10,319 nucleotides of DNA from an uncultured Eubacterium sp. (GTDB lineage Bacteria > Bacillota > Clostridia > Lachnospirales > Lachnospiraceae). Below are positions 1-5,959 of the stretch, one piece after another. The stretch spans positions 1-10,319 of the forward strand of contig CAJTVR010000127.1 of assembly GCA_910580075.1 (NCBI GenBank). Direction: 5' to 3'. A program made the translations under genes and the position numbers. The stretch's first letter is position 1. Each line of letters begins with the position of its first letter. Under the pieces are notes generated by a model that was not told the DNA's origin, did not search any database, and saw only the letters and a program-made list of their open reading frames with translations.

Positions 1-269
1 CACAAGACAGCCCATGATTTATATGTCATTTGCCAGCGTGATTATACCCTGACAATGAAAACATACTACACACTAAAGAAAAATGGAGTCATGTTTGAAG
101 GTTGGGAGGACAAGTATCTATTTGAGATTCTTCCGAAGAAAAAACTTTCTTGATATGGCAGAAATACGAAATATCCACAGTGTCGCAATTTTCTGATTAT
201 AACAAGGAACAACTGAAAGAAATGACTTCTTTATCTCCCAAACTTCTGGATACCATAGGACATTGCTGA
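1..269 (+). pseudogene. 3' end of an unrecognised gene, apparently frameshifted
   Basis: The first reading frame is open from the window edge for 50 codons (ending in EILPKKKLS) and stops at 151-153. It reads like real protein, with many aromatic and charged residues. Just before the stop lies a run of six A (139-144). From there the -1 frame is open to a TGA at 267-269 and reads TFLIWQKYEISTVSQF and onwards. The second stop lies only 12 bases before a strong terminator, which suits a gene that originally ended at 269. I infer one gene interrupted by a single-base indel in the A-run; a programmed shift or two unrelated frames cannot be excluded. I do not recognise the family. Its position beside an IS remnant and a regulator fragment suggests an accessory or mobile-element gene. 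The 5' part lies outside the window. Confidence 0.45.
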
Positions 270-281
270 CAGATACCCAGC

Positions 282-323
282 AAAAAGGCAAGTAAGCTGA
301 TGAATTGCTCTACTTGCCTTTTT
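282..323. terminator. Strong bidirectional intrinsic terminator
   Basis: AAAAAGGCAAGTA (282-294) pairs perfectly with TACTTGCCTTTTT (311-323). The stem extends inward by AGC/GCT across a one-base bulge, leaving a nine-base loop. The plus-strand RNA ends in a U-rich tract (319-329), and the flanking A-run supplies a U-tract on the minus strand. It can therefore end the plus-strand gene to its left and the minus-strand XRE fragment to its right, whose TAA (322-324) overlaps the stem. Confidence 0.88.
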
Positions 324-450
324 ATTTTTCACTATCTGGTAACAATCCAATAAAAAATTCCGAAAAATCCACGCCATAAATTTGTTTCAATGCGAGAAAG
401 TCGCTAATCCGTATATTCCGAGCGCCAGTTTCGATTTTGGAGCTTGAATT
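322..450 (-). pseudogene. C-terminal fragment of an XRE-family helix-turn-helix regulator
   Basis: On the minus strand the frame from 450 to the TAA at 322-324 encodes 42 residues. They include SKIETGARNIRISDFLALKQ and then IYGVDFSEFFIGLLPDSEK. The S-K-I-E-x-G-x-R-x-I segment followed by a hydrophobic helix and a short acidic end is typical of the last helices of the XRE/Cro-C1 DNA-binding domain. The first helices, including most of the DNA-recognition part, are missing, and a stop codon precedes the fragment in frame. Upstream DNA switches at about 440-450 to the start of an insertion sequence. This is therefore a truncated remnant without its own start, probably not translated as a repressor. 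The identification rests on motif recognition only. Confidence 0.65.
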
Positions 451-488
451 TTATATTCCATGTCGTATTTCCGTTGTGTTTTTGCCAT
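387..488 (-). pseudogene. Chimeric 33-codon ORF: IS3-type OrfA start fused out of frame to XRE remnant
   Basis: An ATG at 486-488 follows AAGGAGG (497-503) at an eight-base spacing, so the start looks fully functional. The first residues, MAKTQRKYDMEYKIQA, match my memory of the N-terminus of IS3-family OrfA transposase proteins, a small HTH protein. Normally such a protein continues with a helix-turn-helix and a leucine zipper. Here, after about 16 codons, the DNA becomes the XRE-regulator fragment read in the wrong frame, and translation stops at 387-389. The product would be a meaningless 33-residue peptide. The simplest reading is a deletion joining the two sequences. Confidence 0.6.
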
Positions 489-565
489 TATAGCTGCCTC
501 CTTGATTCTCTTTGATTATACATCAAATCCTTGCGTATAAGGTGTCAACTAAAATGATACAACAT
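440..565 (-). mobile_element. 5' end remnant of an IS3-family insertion sequence
   Basis: Read on the minus strand, this stretch starts with TGTATCATTTTAGTTGACAC (around 563-543), which resembles IS3-family terminal repeats. It continues through a TATAAT box (515-520), an AAGGAGG ribosome binding site and the first codons of OrfA. A TTGACA lies at 543-548 within the terminal sequence, but its 22-base distance from TATAAT is too long for a normal promoter. The rest of OrfA, all of OrfB and the right end are absent; the sequence changes to the regulator fragment near 440-450. The terminal-repeat call is from resemblance, not alignment, so the outer boundary is approximate. No target duplication can be shown with one end missing. 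Confidence 0.55.
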
Positions 566-680
566 CAGCTTGCCAATAAGGGCAAAAACAAGGGAAAAGG
601 ATACTTTTCGGTCAATCCATAGGTTATCCGGTCTCCCTGTCAGACAAATTTGATACAGACGGGTATTTGCTGCCAGGCAT

Positions 681-1835
681 CTATCTTCTTGCATATCTGC
701 GAAGAACCGGAACTGTTTCTGCCAGTTTTGCAGCTGCGTAATCGATATCCGCAAGGCTTGTATCCGCACAGAAGCTAAAACGCACGGCTGAATCCAGCAG
801 CTGCTGGTCTAAGTGTATTGCCTGAAGTGTATGAGATGCTGTGCGTTTATTTGAGGAGCAGGCTGACCCGGCAGATACATAAACGCCGTGATCTTCCAGA
901 GCATGCAGCAGTACTTCACTGCGCACGCCGGATACTGCGATATTTACAATATGAGGTGCACTGTCGCGTCCTGTCTTTCCGTTGACTATAATTCCCTCTA
1001 TTTTAGCCGCCTGTGCCAGAAACCGCTCTTTCAGGCTGTACAAATGTTCGATTTTTGTTTCAAAATCTTCATATGCTTCAGCAGCTGCTTCTCCCATTCC
1101 CGCAATTCCCGGAACATTGAAAGTGCCTGACCGCATGCCTGACTGCTGGCCTCCGCCGAGTATCTGGGGCTTGATTTTTGCCGTATCTTTGACATACAAA
1201 AATCCGGCACCTTTTGGCCCGTGGATTTTATGAGCACTGACAGAAAGCAGGTCTATGCCCATTTTTTTCGGACGTATCTGCATTTTTCCGTAAGACTGTA
1301 CTGCGTCTGTATGAAACAGTGCTTTTGGATTTTTTTCATGAACAGCCGCTGCTGCCTGCTCCACTGGCTGAATGGCTCCGATTTCATTATTGACCTGCAT
1401 GACAGATACAAGAATCGTTTCTTCATTCACGGCTTCCCGCAAGGCATCCAGCAGTACTACGCCGTCTTTGTCCACAGGAAGATATATGACTTCAAACCCT
1501 GATTCCTCTAAAAAAGACATCACATTTAATACCGATGCATGCTCTGTCTGTGTTGTAATCAGACGCCTGCCTGCCCGCCTGTTTGCCATTGCTGCCCCTA
1601 TCAGCGCAAGATTATTCGATTCCGTGCCCCCGGATGTAAAAAGAATTTCCCGTTCTGATACTTTCAGTGTTCTGGCTATTTTTGAGGCAGCATTTTTTAC
1701 ATATGTTTCTGCTTCTATCCCTTTTTTATGCAGTGAAGAAGGATTCCCGTATCCGGTATCCATTGTACGGAGTACCATTTCCTGTACGCGCTGTGAACAC
1801 CTGGTTGTCGCTGAATTATCTAAATATACTTCCAT
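681..1835 (-). CDS. nifS: Cysteine desulfurase, NifS/IscS-like
   Basis: This 384-residue PLP enzyme removes sulfur from L-cysteine to give alanine and an enzyme-bound persulfide, which feeds iron-sulfur cluster assembly or tRNA thiolation in the cytoplasm. The sequence begins MEVYLDNSATT, the usual family start. It has TSGGTESNN (67-75, phosphate-binding region), TEHAS with the conserved His99, the aspartate in HTDAVQ (175-180), SAHKIHGPKG with the PLP-binding Lys203, and SAGSACSS with the catalytic Cys326 on the mobile loop. Length is normal and all key residues are present. An AGGAG lies upstream at a rather long spacing of about 14 bases. It is the last gene of the cluster, 90 bases after rsmE. 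In many Clostridia such a gene is followed by the tRNA-thiolation gene thiI; here an IS fragment follows instead. The exact sulfur acceptor cannot be read from the sequence. Confidence 0.95.
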   Translation of the reverse strand: MEVYLDNSATTRCSQRVQEMVLRTMDTGYGNPSSLHKKGIEAETYVKNAASKIARTLKVSEREILFTSGGTESNNLALIGAAMANRRAGRRLITTQTEHASVLNVMSFLEESGFEVIYLPVDKDGVVLLDALREAVNEETILVSVMQVNNEIGAIQPVEQAAAAVHEKNPKALFHTDAVQSYGKMQIRPKKMGIDLLSVSAHKIHGPKGAGFLYVKDTAKIKPQILGGGQQSGMRSGTFNVPGIAGMGEAAAEAYEDFETKIEHLYSLKERFLAQAAKIEGIIVNGKTGRDSAPHIVNIAVSGVRSEVLLHALEDHGVYVSAGSACSSNKRTASHTLQAIHLDQQLLDSAVRFSFCADTSLADIDYAAAKLAETVPVLRRYARR

Positions 1836-1887
1836 ATGATCTGTTTATTCTCCTTTTTGTTTCCAATGATACCCTGGGAAAACTGAG

Positions 1888-1916
1888 GGGCGGCTTGTGA
1901 TATGAATCATCCGCCC
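1888..1916. other. GC-rich hairpin between rsmE and nifS
   Basis: GGGCGG (1888-1893) pairs with CCGCCC (1911-1916), and inside it TGAT (1898-1901) pairs with ATCA (1906-1909) around a four-base loop. On the minus-strand mRNA it is followed by a weak U-rich stretch (CUCAGUUUUCCC) rather than a true U-tract. It could act as a weak attenuator or an mRNA processing or stability element between rsmE and nifS. Its right side is part of a GC motif repeated near 10,050. Confidence 0.45.
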
Positions 1917-1925
1917 GGCGTCCGG
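1910..1925 (-). repeat. Copy 1 of 16-bp motif CCGGACGCCGGGCGGA
   Basis: The minus strand here reads CCGGACGCCGGGCGGA, identical to plus-strand 10050-10065. Similarity continues into a GGATT-like flank on the CCGG side, here formed by the last rsmE codons and its stop. Both copies border a hairpin built on GGCGG/CCGCC. Confidence 0.6.
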
Positions 1926-2681
1926 CTAATCCCAATCCCCCTCAGCTTCCATCTCTATATGCATCATCAGCAGCGCCATCATCGTAATCGCAGCTGTATC
2001 GGTTCTCAAAATTCTCTTCCCCAGTGAAATAACCTGCATCTTCTGCCTGACTGCTTCAATTTCATGTTCTGCAAACCCGCCCTCTGGTCCAATGATTACA
2101 CTGATTTTCTCATTGGGCTGTATATTCATAAACGCCTGGGCAGCTGCTTTCATTCCACGTTCATTTTCATACGGCACAAGGCAGCGGTCACATTCCAGTG
2201 CATATCTTACCGCATCCTCATATGTCATAACCGGATGTACGAGCGGTATCCGGCTGCGTTTTGACTGTTTTGCTGCACTCTGTGCGACTGCCTGCCAGCG
2301 TTTTACTTTTGCCTGGGCTCTTTTTTCATCCAGCTTTACGACACAGTATTTCATCGCAACCGGAATAATTTCATACACGCCCAGCTCCACTGCCTTTTGT
2401 ATGACATACTCCATGCGTTCTCCTTTTGGAAGCGCCTGAAACAGATATATTTTGCATGGAAGCTCTGTGCCGGCAATTTCCGAATTCAGAATATCCAGCT
2501 GGACAAATTCACTTGTCAGTTCCAGAACACGGCATTCATAGTCATGCCCGCTTCTGCTGCTGATGCGCACGGTTTCACCCGGCTTCATACGCAGTACATT
2601 TTTCATATGATTTACATCCGGCCCTGTAATCGTAATAAAGTCTTTTCCCACCTGCTCATCTTCTACAAAAAACTGATACAT
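1926..2681 (-). CDS. rsmE: 16S rRNA (uracil-1498-N3) methyltransferase RsmE
   Basis: This 251-residue protein is a SPOUT-class SAM-dependent methyltransferase that makes m3U1498 in 16S rRNA at the decoding site of the 30S subunit. The N-terminal part (about 1-70) is the PUA-like RNA-binding domain, opening MYQFFV and containing HMKNVLRMKPGE (25-36). The C-terminal SPOUT domain contains QALPKGERME (82-91), the AVELGV segment (97-102), VIIGPEGGFAEHEI (195-208) and LGKRILRTDTA (220-230), the trefoil-knot SAM-binding loops. Length matches the family. GGAGG lies 11 bases before the ATG. It follows prmA by 52 bases and was probably co-transcribed with it, so two translation-apparatus methyltransferases sit together, a common pairing in Firmicutes. 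Confidence 0.95.
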   Translation of the reverse strand: MYQFFVEDEQVGKDFITITGPDVNHMKNVLRMKPGETVRISSRSGHDYECRVLELTSEFVQLDILNSEIAGTELPCKIYLFQALPKGERMEYVIQKAVELGVYEIIPVAMKYCVVKLDEKRAQAKVKRWQAVAQSAAKQSKRSRIPLVHPVMTYEDAVRYALECDRCLVPYENERGMKAAAQAFMNIQPNEKISVIIGPEGGFAEHEIEAVRQKMQVISLGKRILRTDTAAITMMALLMMHIEMEAEGDWD

Positions 2682-2733
2682 TTTATGGCCTGCCTCCCGC
2701 TGTTATATTTTCCGTTTCTGCGCCTGGAAGCCT

Positions 2734-3711
2734 TCAGTCTAAAGGTTTCTCTGCCGTAATATTCACCCATTCGCCCTGATAGTTTGTTTCCAGCACTTCA
2801 AATCCCGCCGCCAGCAGCGCTTCCCGCACGTCCTGTTCCTTAAAGTCAATAATGCCGGATGTAATAAAAATACCGCCTTTTTTCAGGCATGGAAAAAGAA
2901 CAGGAGCCATTGGAATAATGACGTCTGCAAGAATGTTTGCTGCAATGATGTCATATTCTTTTAAAGCCTCCTGTTTCTGCAGCTCCTCATCTGCCAGCAG
3001 ATTCCCGGAATAAAAATTCCAGTCAGATTCGTCCAGATGATTGACTTTCATATTCCCGCATGCGGACCCGATACAGTTTTCATCTATGTCAATTCCAGTC
3101 ACTTCCCGTGCTCCCAGTTTTAATGCCGCAATGGATAATATTCCGCTGCCGCAGCCTACGTCAAAAACTTTAGGCCTTCCGGAAGGCCCGGATAATTTTC
3201 TGATGTATTTTTGCAGCTGGCGGATACACAGCTGGGTCGTTTCATGTTTTCCGGTTCCAAAAGAAATGCCTGGGTCAATTTCAATCAGTATCTTTCCTTT
3301 GTCCTCTGTTTTCAATTCTTCCCAGGTAGGTTTGATTAAAATATCATCTATTGTAAATGCCTTGAAAAACTGTTTCCAGTTATTCATCCAGTCCGCATCT
3401 TCTGTCTGTTCTTTTGTAATCTGCGCAGATCCGATATCTAAAAACTGTTTTTCCTGCGCCAGTGCAGCGTGCACTTTTGCTAACAGCGCCTCATGGTCTT
3501 CACCGGATTCCAGATAAAAGCTGACCCTGCTCGATCCGTCATCCGGCGGCATCTGCAAAGGAAAATCTATAAACATATCTCCGGTTTCTTCCTCTGTCAG
3601 AGGCACATTATTTTCGATCTCGATTCCTTCGATGCCGAGCTCTCCTAACATAGCGCTGATAATATCTTCAGCAGCCGTAGTAGTAGCAATCGTGTATTTG
3701 TCCCATTTCAT
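2734..3711 (-). CDS. prmA: Ribosomal protein L11 methyltransferase PrmA
   Basis: This 325-residue cytoplasmic enzyme transfers methyl groups from S-adenosylmethionine to amino groups of ribosomal protein L11. An N-terminal substrate-recognition domain (about 1-100, with the typical GIEGIEIE, 27-34) precedes a Rossmann-fold methyltransferase domain. Visible motifs are DPGISFGTGKHETT (146-159), DVGCGSGILSIAA (184-196, SAM-binding motif I), the acidic end of the next strand in TGIDID (205-210) and NILADV (259-264). The end, GEWVNITAEKP, is also typical. An AAGGA site lies seven bases before the ATG. The start lies 12 bases after the stop of the coiled-coil J-domain gene, so the two are very likely co-transcribed. 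The protein is complete with no missing motif. Confidence 0.96.
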   Translation of the reverse strand: MKWDKYTIATTTAAEDIISAMLGELGIEGIEIENNVPLTEEETGDMFIDFPLQMPPDDGSSRVSFYLESGEDHEALLAKVHAALAQEKQFLDIGSAQITKEQTEDADWMNNWKQFFKAFTIDDILIKPTWEELKTEDKGKILIEIDPGISFGTGKHETTQLCIRQLQKYIRKLSGPSGRPKVFDVGCGSGILSIAALKLGAREVTGIDIDENCIGSACGNMKVNHLDESDWNFYSGNLLADEELQKQEALKEYDIIAANILADVIIPMAPVLFPCLKKGGIFITSGIIDFKEQDVREALLAAGFEVLETNYQGEWVNITAEKPLD

Positions 3712-3723
3712 GTTTCAGTCCTT

Positions 3724-4419
3724 TTACCCTTTCCCAGTCTGTTCTTTTTCCTGCATCTGCGCCAGCAGCCTTTGATATTCGCGGTTTATTTCCTGAATCG
3801 CGTCCGTATCCCCGTATTTATTGTCCGGGTGATAAATTTTCAGCAGATCTTTATACCGTTTTTTTAAGGAACTCTGGTTGTTCACACCGGCAAAAAACAT
3901 TGCCCCGTGAATGGAAGCCGGCCTTGTGCGGATATCATCTTTCTGATAGGCATCCACCTGGTCATAAAAACTTTTTTTCTGCTCAAACTGCTTTTTTTCT
4001 TCTGCCAGTTTATACAGTTCACCCTCTAAAATCTGACGCTTCATTTCCAGAAGGTGTTCTTCATGTTTTTTCTTTGTCTCTTCAAACTCCTGCTGACGGT
4101 GAAAATGTGCTTTTTCTATATTCAGCTTCATGCGTTCCTGTTCCATCTGACGGGTCTCGCGCCGAAGATTCTGCTTTTTTGACTCCAGGCGTTCTGTTTC
4201 CTGTACCCGCCACATTTCAAACTCATGCTGCATCTTTATGATTTTTTCTGATTTCTTATCCGGCGTATTTTTCACAGACTGGCGGTTTTTAGGTTTGCTA
4301 TGCTGCTCTCCTGTAAAAACCTGTCCCTGCTCATGCACTGTTTTGCGTACAGTACCTGCCTGTACTGGACGTACTGGTACATGTGATGCGCCTGTATGCA
4401 TTAAATCTGGCTTTGCCAT
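3724..4419 (-). CDS. Coiled-coil protein with C-terminal J-domain
   Basis: This 231-residue protein has three parts. Residues 1-55 are low in hydrophobic residues and probably disordered. Residues about 56-160 are almost entirely charged and glutamine-rich with heptad-like spacing, a long coiled coil. Residues about 175-222 form a J-domain-like end with HPD at 197-199, flanked by LKKRYKDLLKIY before and DAIQEINREYQRLL after. The HPD tripeptide is the element by which J-proteins stimulate Hsp70 ATPase, so I infer a specialised DnaK co-chaperone. It lacks the glycine/phenylalanine region, zinc finger and substrate-binding domains of classical DnaJ. There is no signal peptide or membrane segment. 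GGAGAGG precedes the ATG. It lies downstream of dnaJ but beyond a terminator, and just before prmA. The client or partner is unknown, and I know no gene name for it. Confidence 0.88.
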   Translation of the reverse strand: MAKPDLMHTGASHVPVRPVQAGTVRKTVHEQGQVFTGEQHSKPKNRQSVKNTPDKKSEKIIKMQHEFEMWRVQETERLESKKQNLRRETRQMEQERMKLNIEKAHFHRQQEFEETKKKHEEHLLEMKRQILEGELYKLAEEKKQFEQKKSFYDQVDAYQKDDIRTRPASIHGAMFFAGVNNQSSLKKRYKDLLKIYHPDNKYGDTDAIQEINREYQRLLAQMQEKEQTGKG

Positions 4420-4563
4420 TTACTACCTCTCCTGCCCTGCTATCTTACCTGCATATCTGACTGCTGCCTTTTATTTTCTCTAATATTGGAACAAAATACA
4501 AGTGTTTCTGGACCAAATTTTAATTTTTCTACATATTTCACAACTGCCTGCACCTCTTGGAGC

Positions 4564-4593
4564 CGCATTTTCGTATGCAATGGCAAAAATGCG
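4564..4593. other. 8-bp inverted repeat upstream of the J-domain gene
   Basis: CGCATTTT (4564-4571) and AAAATGCG (4586-4593) are perfectly complementary around a 14-base loop. It sits just after the dnaJ terminator in the probable leader of the next cluster. No U-tract follows on either strand, so it is not an intrinsic terminator. It may be an operator-like site, a leader hairpin or chance. A possible minus-strand promoter downstream (TTGTGA at 4538-4543, TAAAAT at 4517-4522) has only 15 bases of spacing and is weak. Confidence 0.3.
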
Positions 4594-4608
4594 ACTGGCT
4601 GAAACAGC

Positions 4609-4656
4609 AAAAAAGAGCAGGAATACCACAAACAACTATCTTATGATATCCCGCTC
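4609..4656 (-). terminator. Intrinsic terminator after dnaJ
   Basis: On the minus strand GAGCGGGATATC (4656-4645) pairs with GGTATTCCTGCTC (4627-4615), with G-U pairs and one bulged base, around a 17-base loop. Six U residues follow directly (4614-4609). It starts about 28 bases after the dnaJ stop and should end the hrcA-grpE-dnaK-dnaJ transcript, separating the heat-shock operon from the J-domain/prmA/rsmE/nifS cluster. Some read-through is possible because of the bulge and wobble pairs. Confidence 0.75.
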
Positions 4657-4683
4657 CTTTTGCAGCATGATTCTTCCTTATGA

Positions 4684-5862
4684 TCAAATGTCTTCCAGTG
4701 CGTCTTTAAATTTATCCATAAATTTTTTACGCCCGGATTTTTTTCCTCCGTTTGCTGCCGCTCCATTCTGGCTCTTTAAAGAATTGCCACAGGCTTCGTC
4801 GTATCTGCGCAGCGCCTCCTTTGCCTCTGAGTTCAGATTGGTCGGCACCTGTACGACAAGCGTTACATACTGGTCGCCCCGCACGTTTTTATTTCGCAGG
4901 GACGGCACTCCTTTGCCTTTGAGACGGATTCTGGTGTCAGTCTGTGTACCTGCTTTGACATTGTACAGCACATCGCCGTCAATCGTACTGATCCGGATCT
5001 CACCGCCCAAAGCTGCCTGCGCAAAAGATATCGGTGCTGTGGAATAAATGTTCATATCCTGACGCTGGAAAATCGGGTGGCTGCTGATCAGTACTTCCAC
5101 AAGCAGGTCGCCCCTAGGACCGCCATTTACGCCCGGCTCACCTTTTTCACGGATACGCACGCTCTGCCCGCTGTCAATTCCTGCCGGAATGCTGACAGAA
5201 ATCTTTTTCTTGTTTGCAATATAGCCGTTGCCGTGGCATTGCGGACATTTATCCCGGACTACTTTGCCGGATCCATGACAGTCCGGACAGGTCTGGACAT
5301 TTTGTACCGTACCAAACAGTGACTGCTGGGTAAATACTACCTTGCCCTTGCCGCCGCACTTGGCACATGTCTCAGGCGTGGTCCCAGGCTTTGCGCCAGA
5401 CCCGTGACAGCCCGGACATTCGTCCTTTAATACCAGCTCTAATTCTTTTTCGCATCCAAATACTGCCTCTTCAAATGTAATCCGCACGCTTGCGCGTATA
5501 CTGGCTCCTTTCATCGGCCCGTTGCTGGTTCGTCTGCTGGCACCGCCGAAAAAGTCCCCAAATATATCTCCAAATATATCTCCAAAGTCCATACCGGAAA
5601 AATCAAATCCGCCGGCACCGCCGCCACCGCCTTCAAAGGCTGCATGGCCAAACTGGTCGTACTGCCTGCGTTTATCCGGATCACTTAAAATCGCATAGGC
5701 TTCGGATGCTTCCTTAAATTTCTTTTCTGCTTCTTTATCACCGGGATTCATATCCGGATGGTATTTTTTTGCCAGAACACGGTATGCTTTCTTAATCTCC
5801 GCATCCCCGGCACTTTTCGCTACCCCGAGAACCTCGTAATAATCTCTTTTCTGCTCTGCCAT
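4684..5862 (-). CDS. dnaJ: Chaperone protein DnaJ (Hsp40, type I)
   Basis: This 392-residue co-chaperone delivers unfolded proteins to DnaK and stimulates its ATPase. All type I domains are present in order. The J-domain (about 6-70) has HPD at 35-37. The glycine/phenylalanine linker (76-108) contains repeated FGDI units. The zinc-finger domain has four CxxC pairs (C149/C152, C166/C169, C192/C195, C206/C209) in CxxCxGxG context. Two C-terminal substrate-binding domains follow, with SVSIPAGID (222-230) and GDLLVEV (251-257), then a short basic tail. Length is normal. A GAGG precedes the ATG at about seven bases. It is the last gene before a terminator and follows dnaK by 97 bases containing a stem-loop. 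Expression should follow HrcA/CIRCE control with the rest of the operon. Confidence 0.97.
   Translation of the reverse strand: MAEQKRDYYEVLGVAKSAGDAEIKKAYRVLAKKYHPDMNPGDKEAEKKFKEASEAYAILSDPDKRRQYDQFGHAAFEGGGGGAGGFDFSGMDFGDIFGDIFGDFFGGASRRTSNGPMKGASIRASVRITFEEAVFGCEKELELVLKDECPGCHGSGAKPGTTPETCAKCGGKGKVVFTQQSLFGTVQNVQTCPDCHGSGKVVRDKCPQCHGNGYIANKKKISVSIPAGIDSGQSVRIREKGEPGVNGGPRGDLLVEVLISSHPIFQRQDMNIYSTAPISFAQAALGGEIRISTIDGDVLYNVKAGTQTDTRIRLKGKGVPSLRNKNVRGDQYVTLVVQVPTNLNSEAKEALRRYDEACGNSLKSQNGAAANGGKKSGRKKFMDKFKDALEDI
5558..5581 (-). repeat. 12-bp tandem repeat in the dnaJ Gly/Phe region
   Basis: CCAAATATATCT occurs twice in tandem (5558-5569, 5570-5581), with degenerate 12-base units on both sides. 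It encodes repeated G-D-I-F units of the flexible linker (about residues 94-105). The unit length is a multiple of three, so copy-number change would alter linker length without breaking the frame. Confidence 0.7.
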
Positions 5863-5893
5863 AACTTTTCCTCTGCCTGAACATCATATGACT

Positions 5894-5927
5894 GCCGTAT
5901 CTGCCGGAATTTACCAGCAGATACGGC
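5894..5927 (-). other. Stem-loop between dnaK and dnaJ
   Basis: GCCGTATCTGC (5894-5904) pairs perfectly over 11 bp with GCAGATACGGC (5917-5927) around a 12-base loop. Two more pairs form beyond a single mismatch. No U-tract follows on the minus strand, so it is unlikely to be a complete terminator. In operons of this type such hairpins can mark mRNA processing or protect the 3' end of an upstream segment, which would let dnaK and dnaJ accumulate to different levels. That role is inference. Confidence 0.7.
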
Positions 5928-5959
5928 TGTTATCATGCAACTGAAACCTTACGCTGTAT

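Noticed and set aside
515..548. TTGACA and TATAAT pair in the IS remnant as a promoter
   Set aside because: Both boxes are perfect but 22 bases apart, too far for a standard promoter; TTGACA belongs to the IS terminal sequence.
545..769. Minus-strand 74-codon frame overlapping the nifS end
   Set aside because: It overlaps the conserved C-terminal codons of nifS in another frame, lacks a ribosome binding site and runs into the IS terminal region.
1372..1839. Plus-strand 155-codon open frame
   Set aside because: It is antisense to the cysteine desulfurase gene, whose catalytic motifs are intact; no independent support.
3041..3517. Plus-strand 158-codon open frame
   Set aside because: It is antisense to prmA, has no ribosome binding site and has a composition typical of a shadow frame.
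4440..4631. 63-codon minus-strand frame from a TTG
   Set aside because: The TTG start lies inside the dnaJ terminator hairpin and has no ribosome binding site. Only the shorter ATG version is worth noting, and it is weak.
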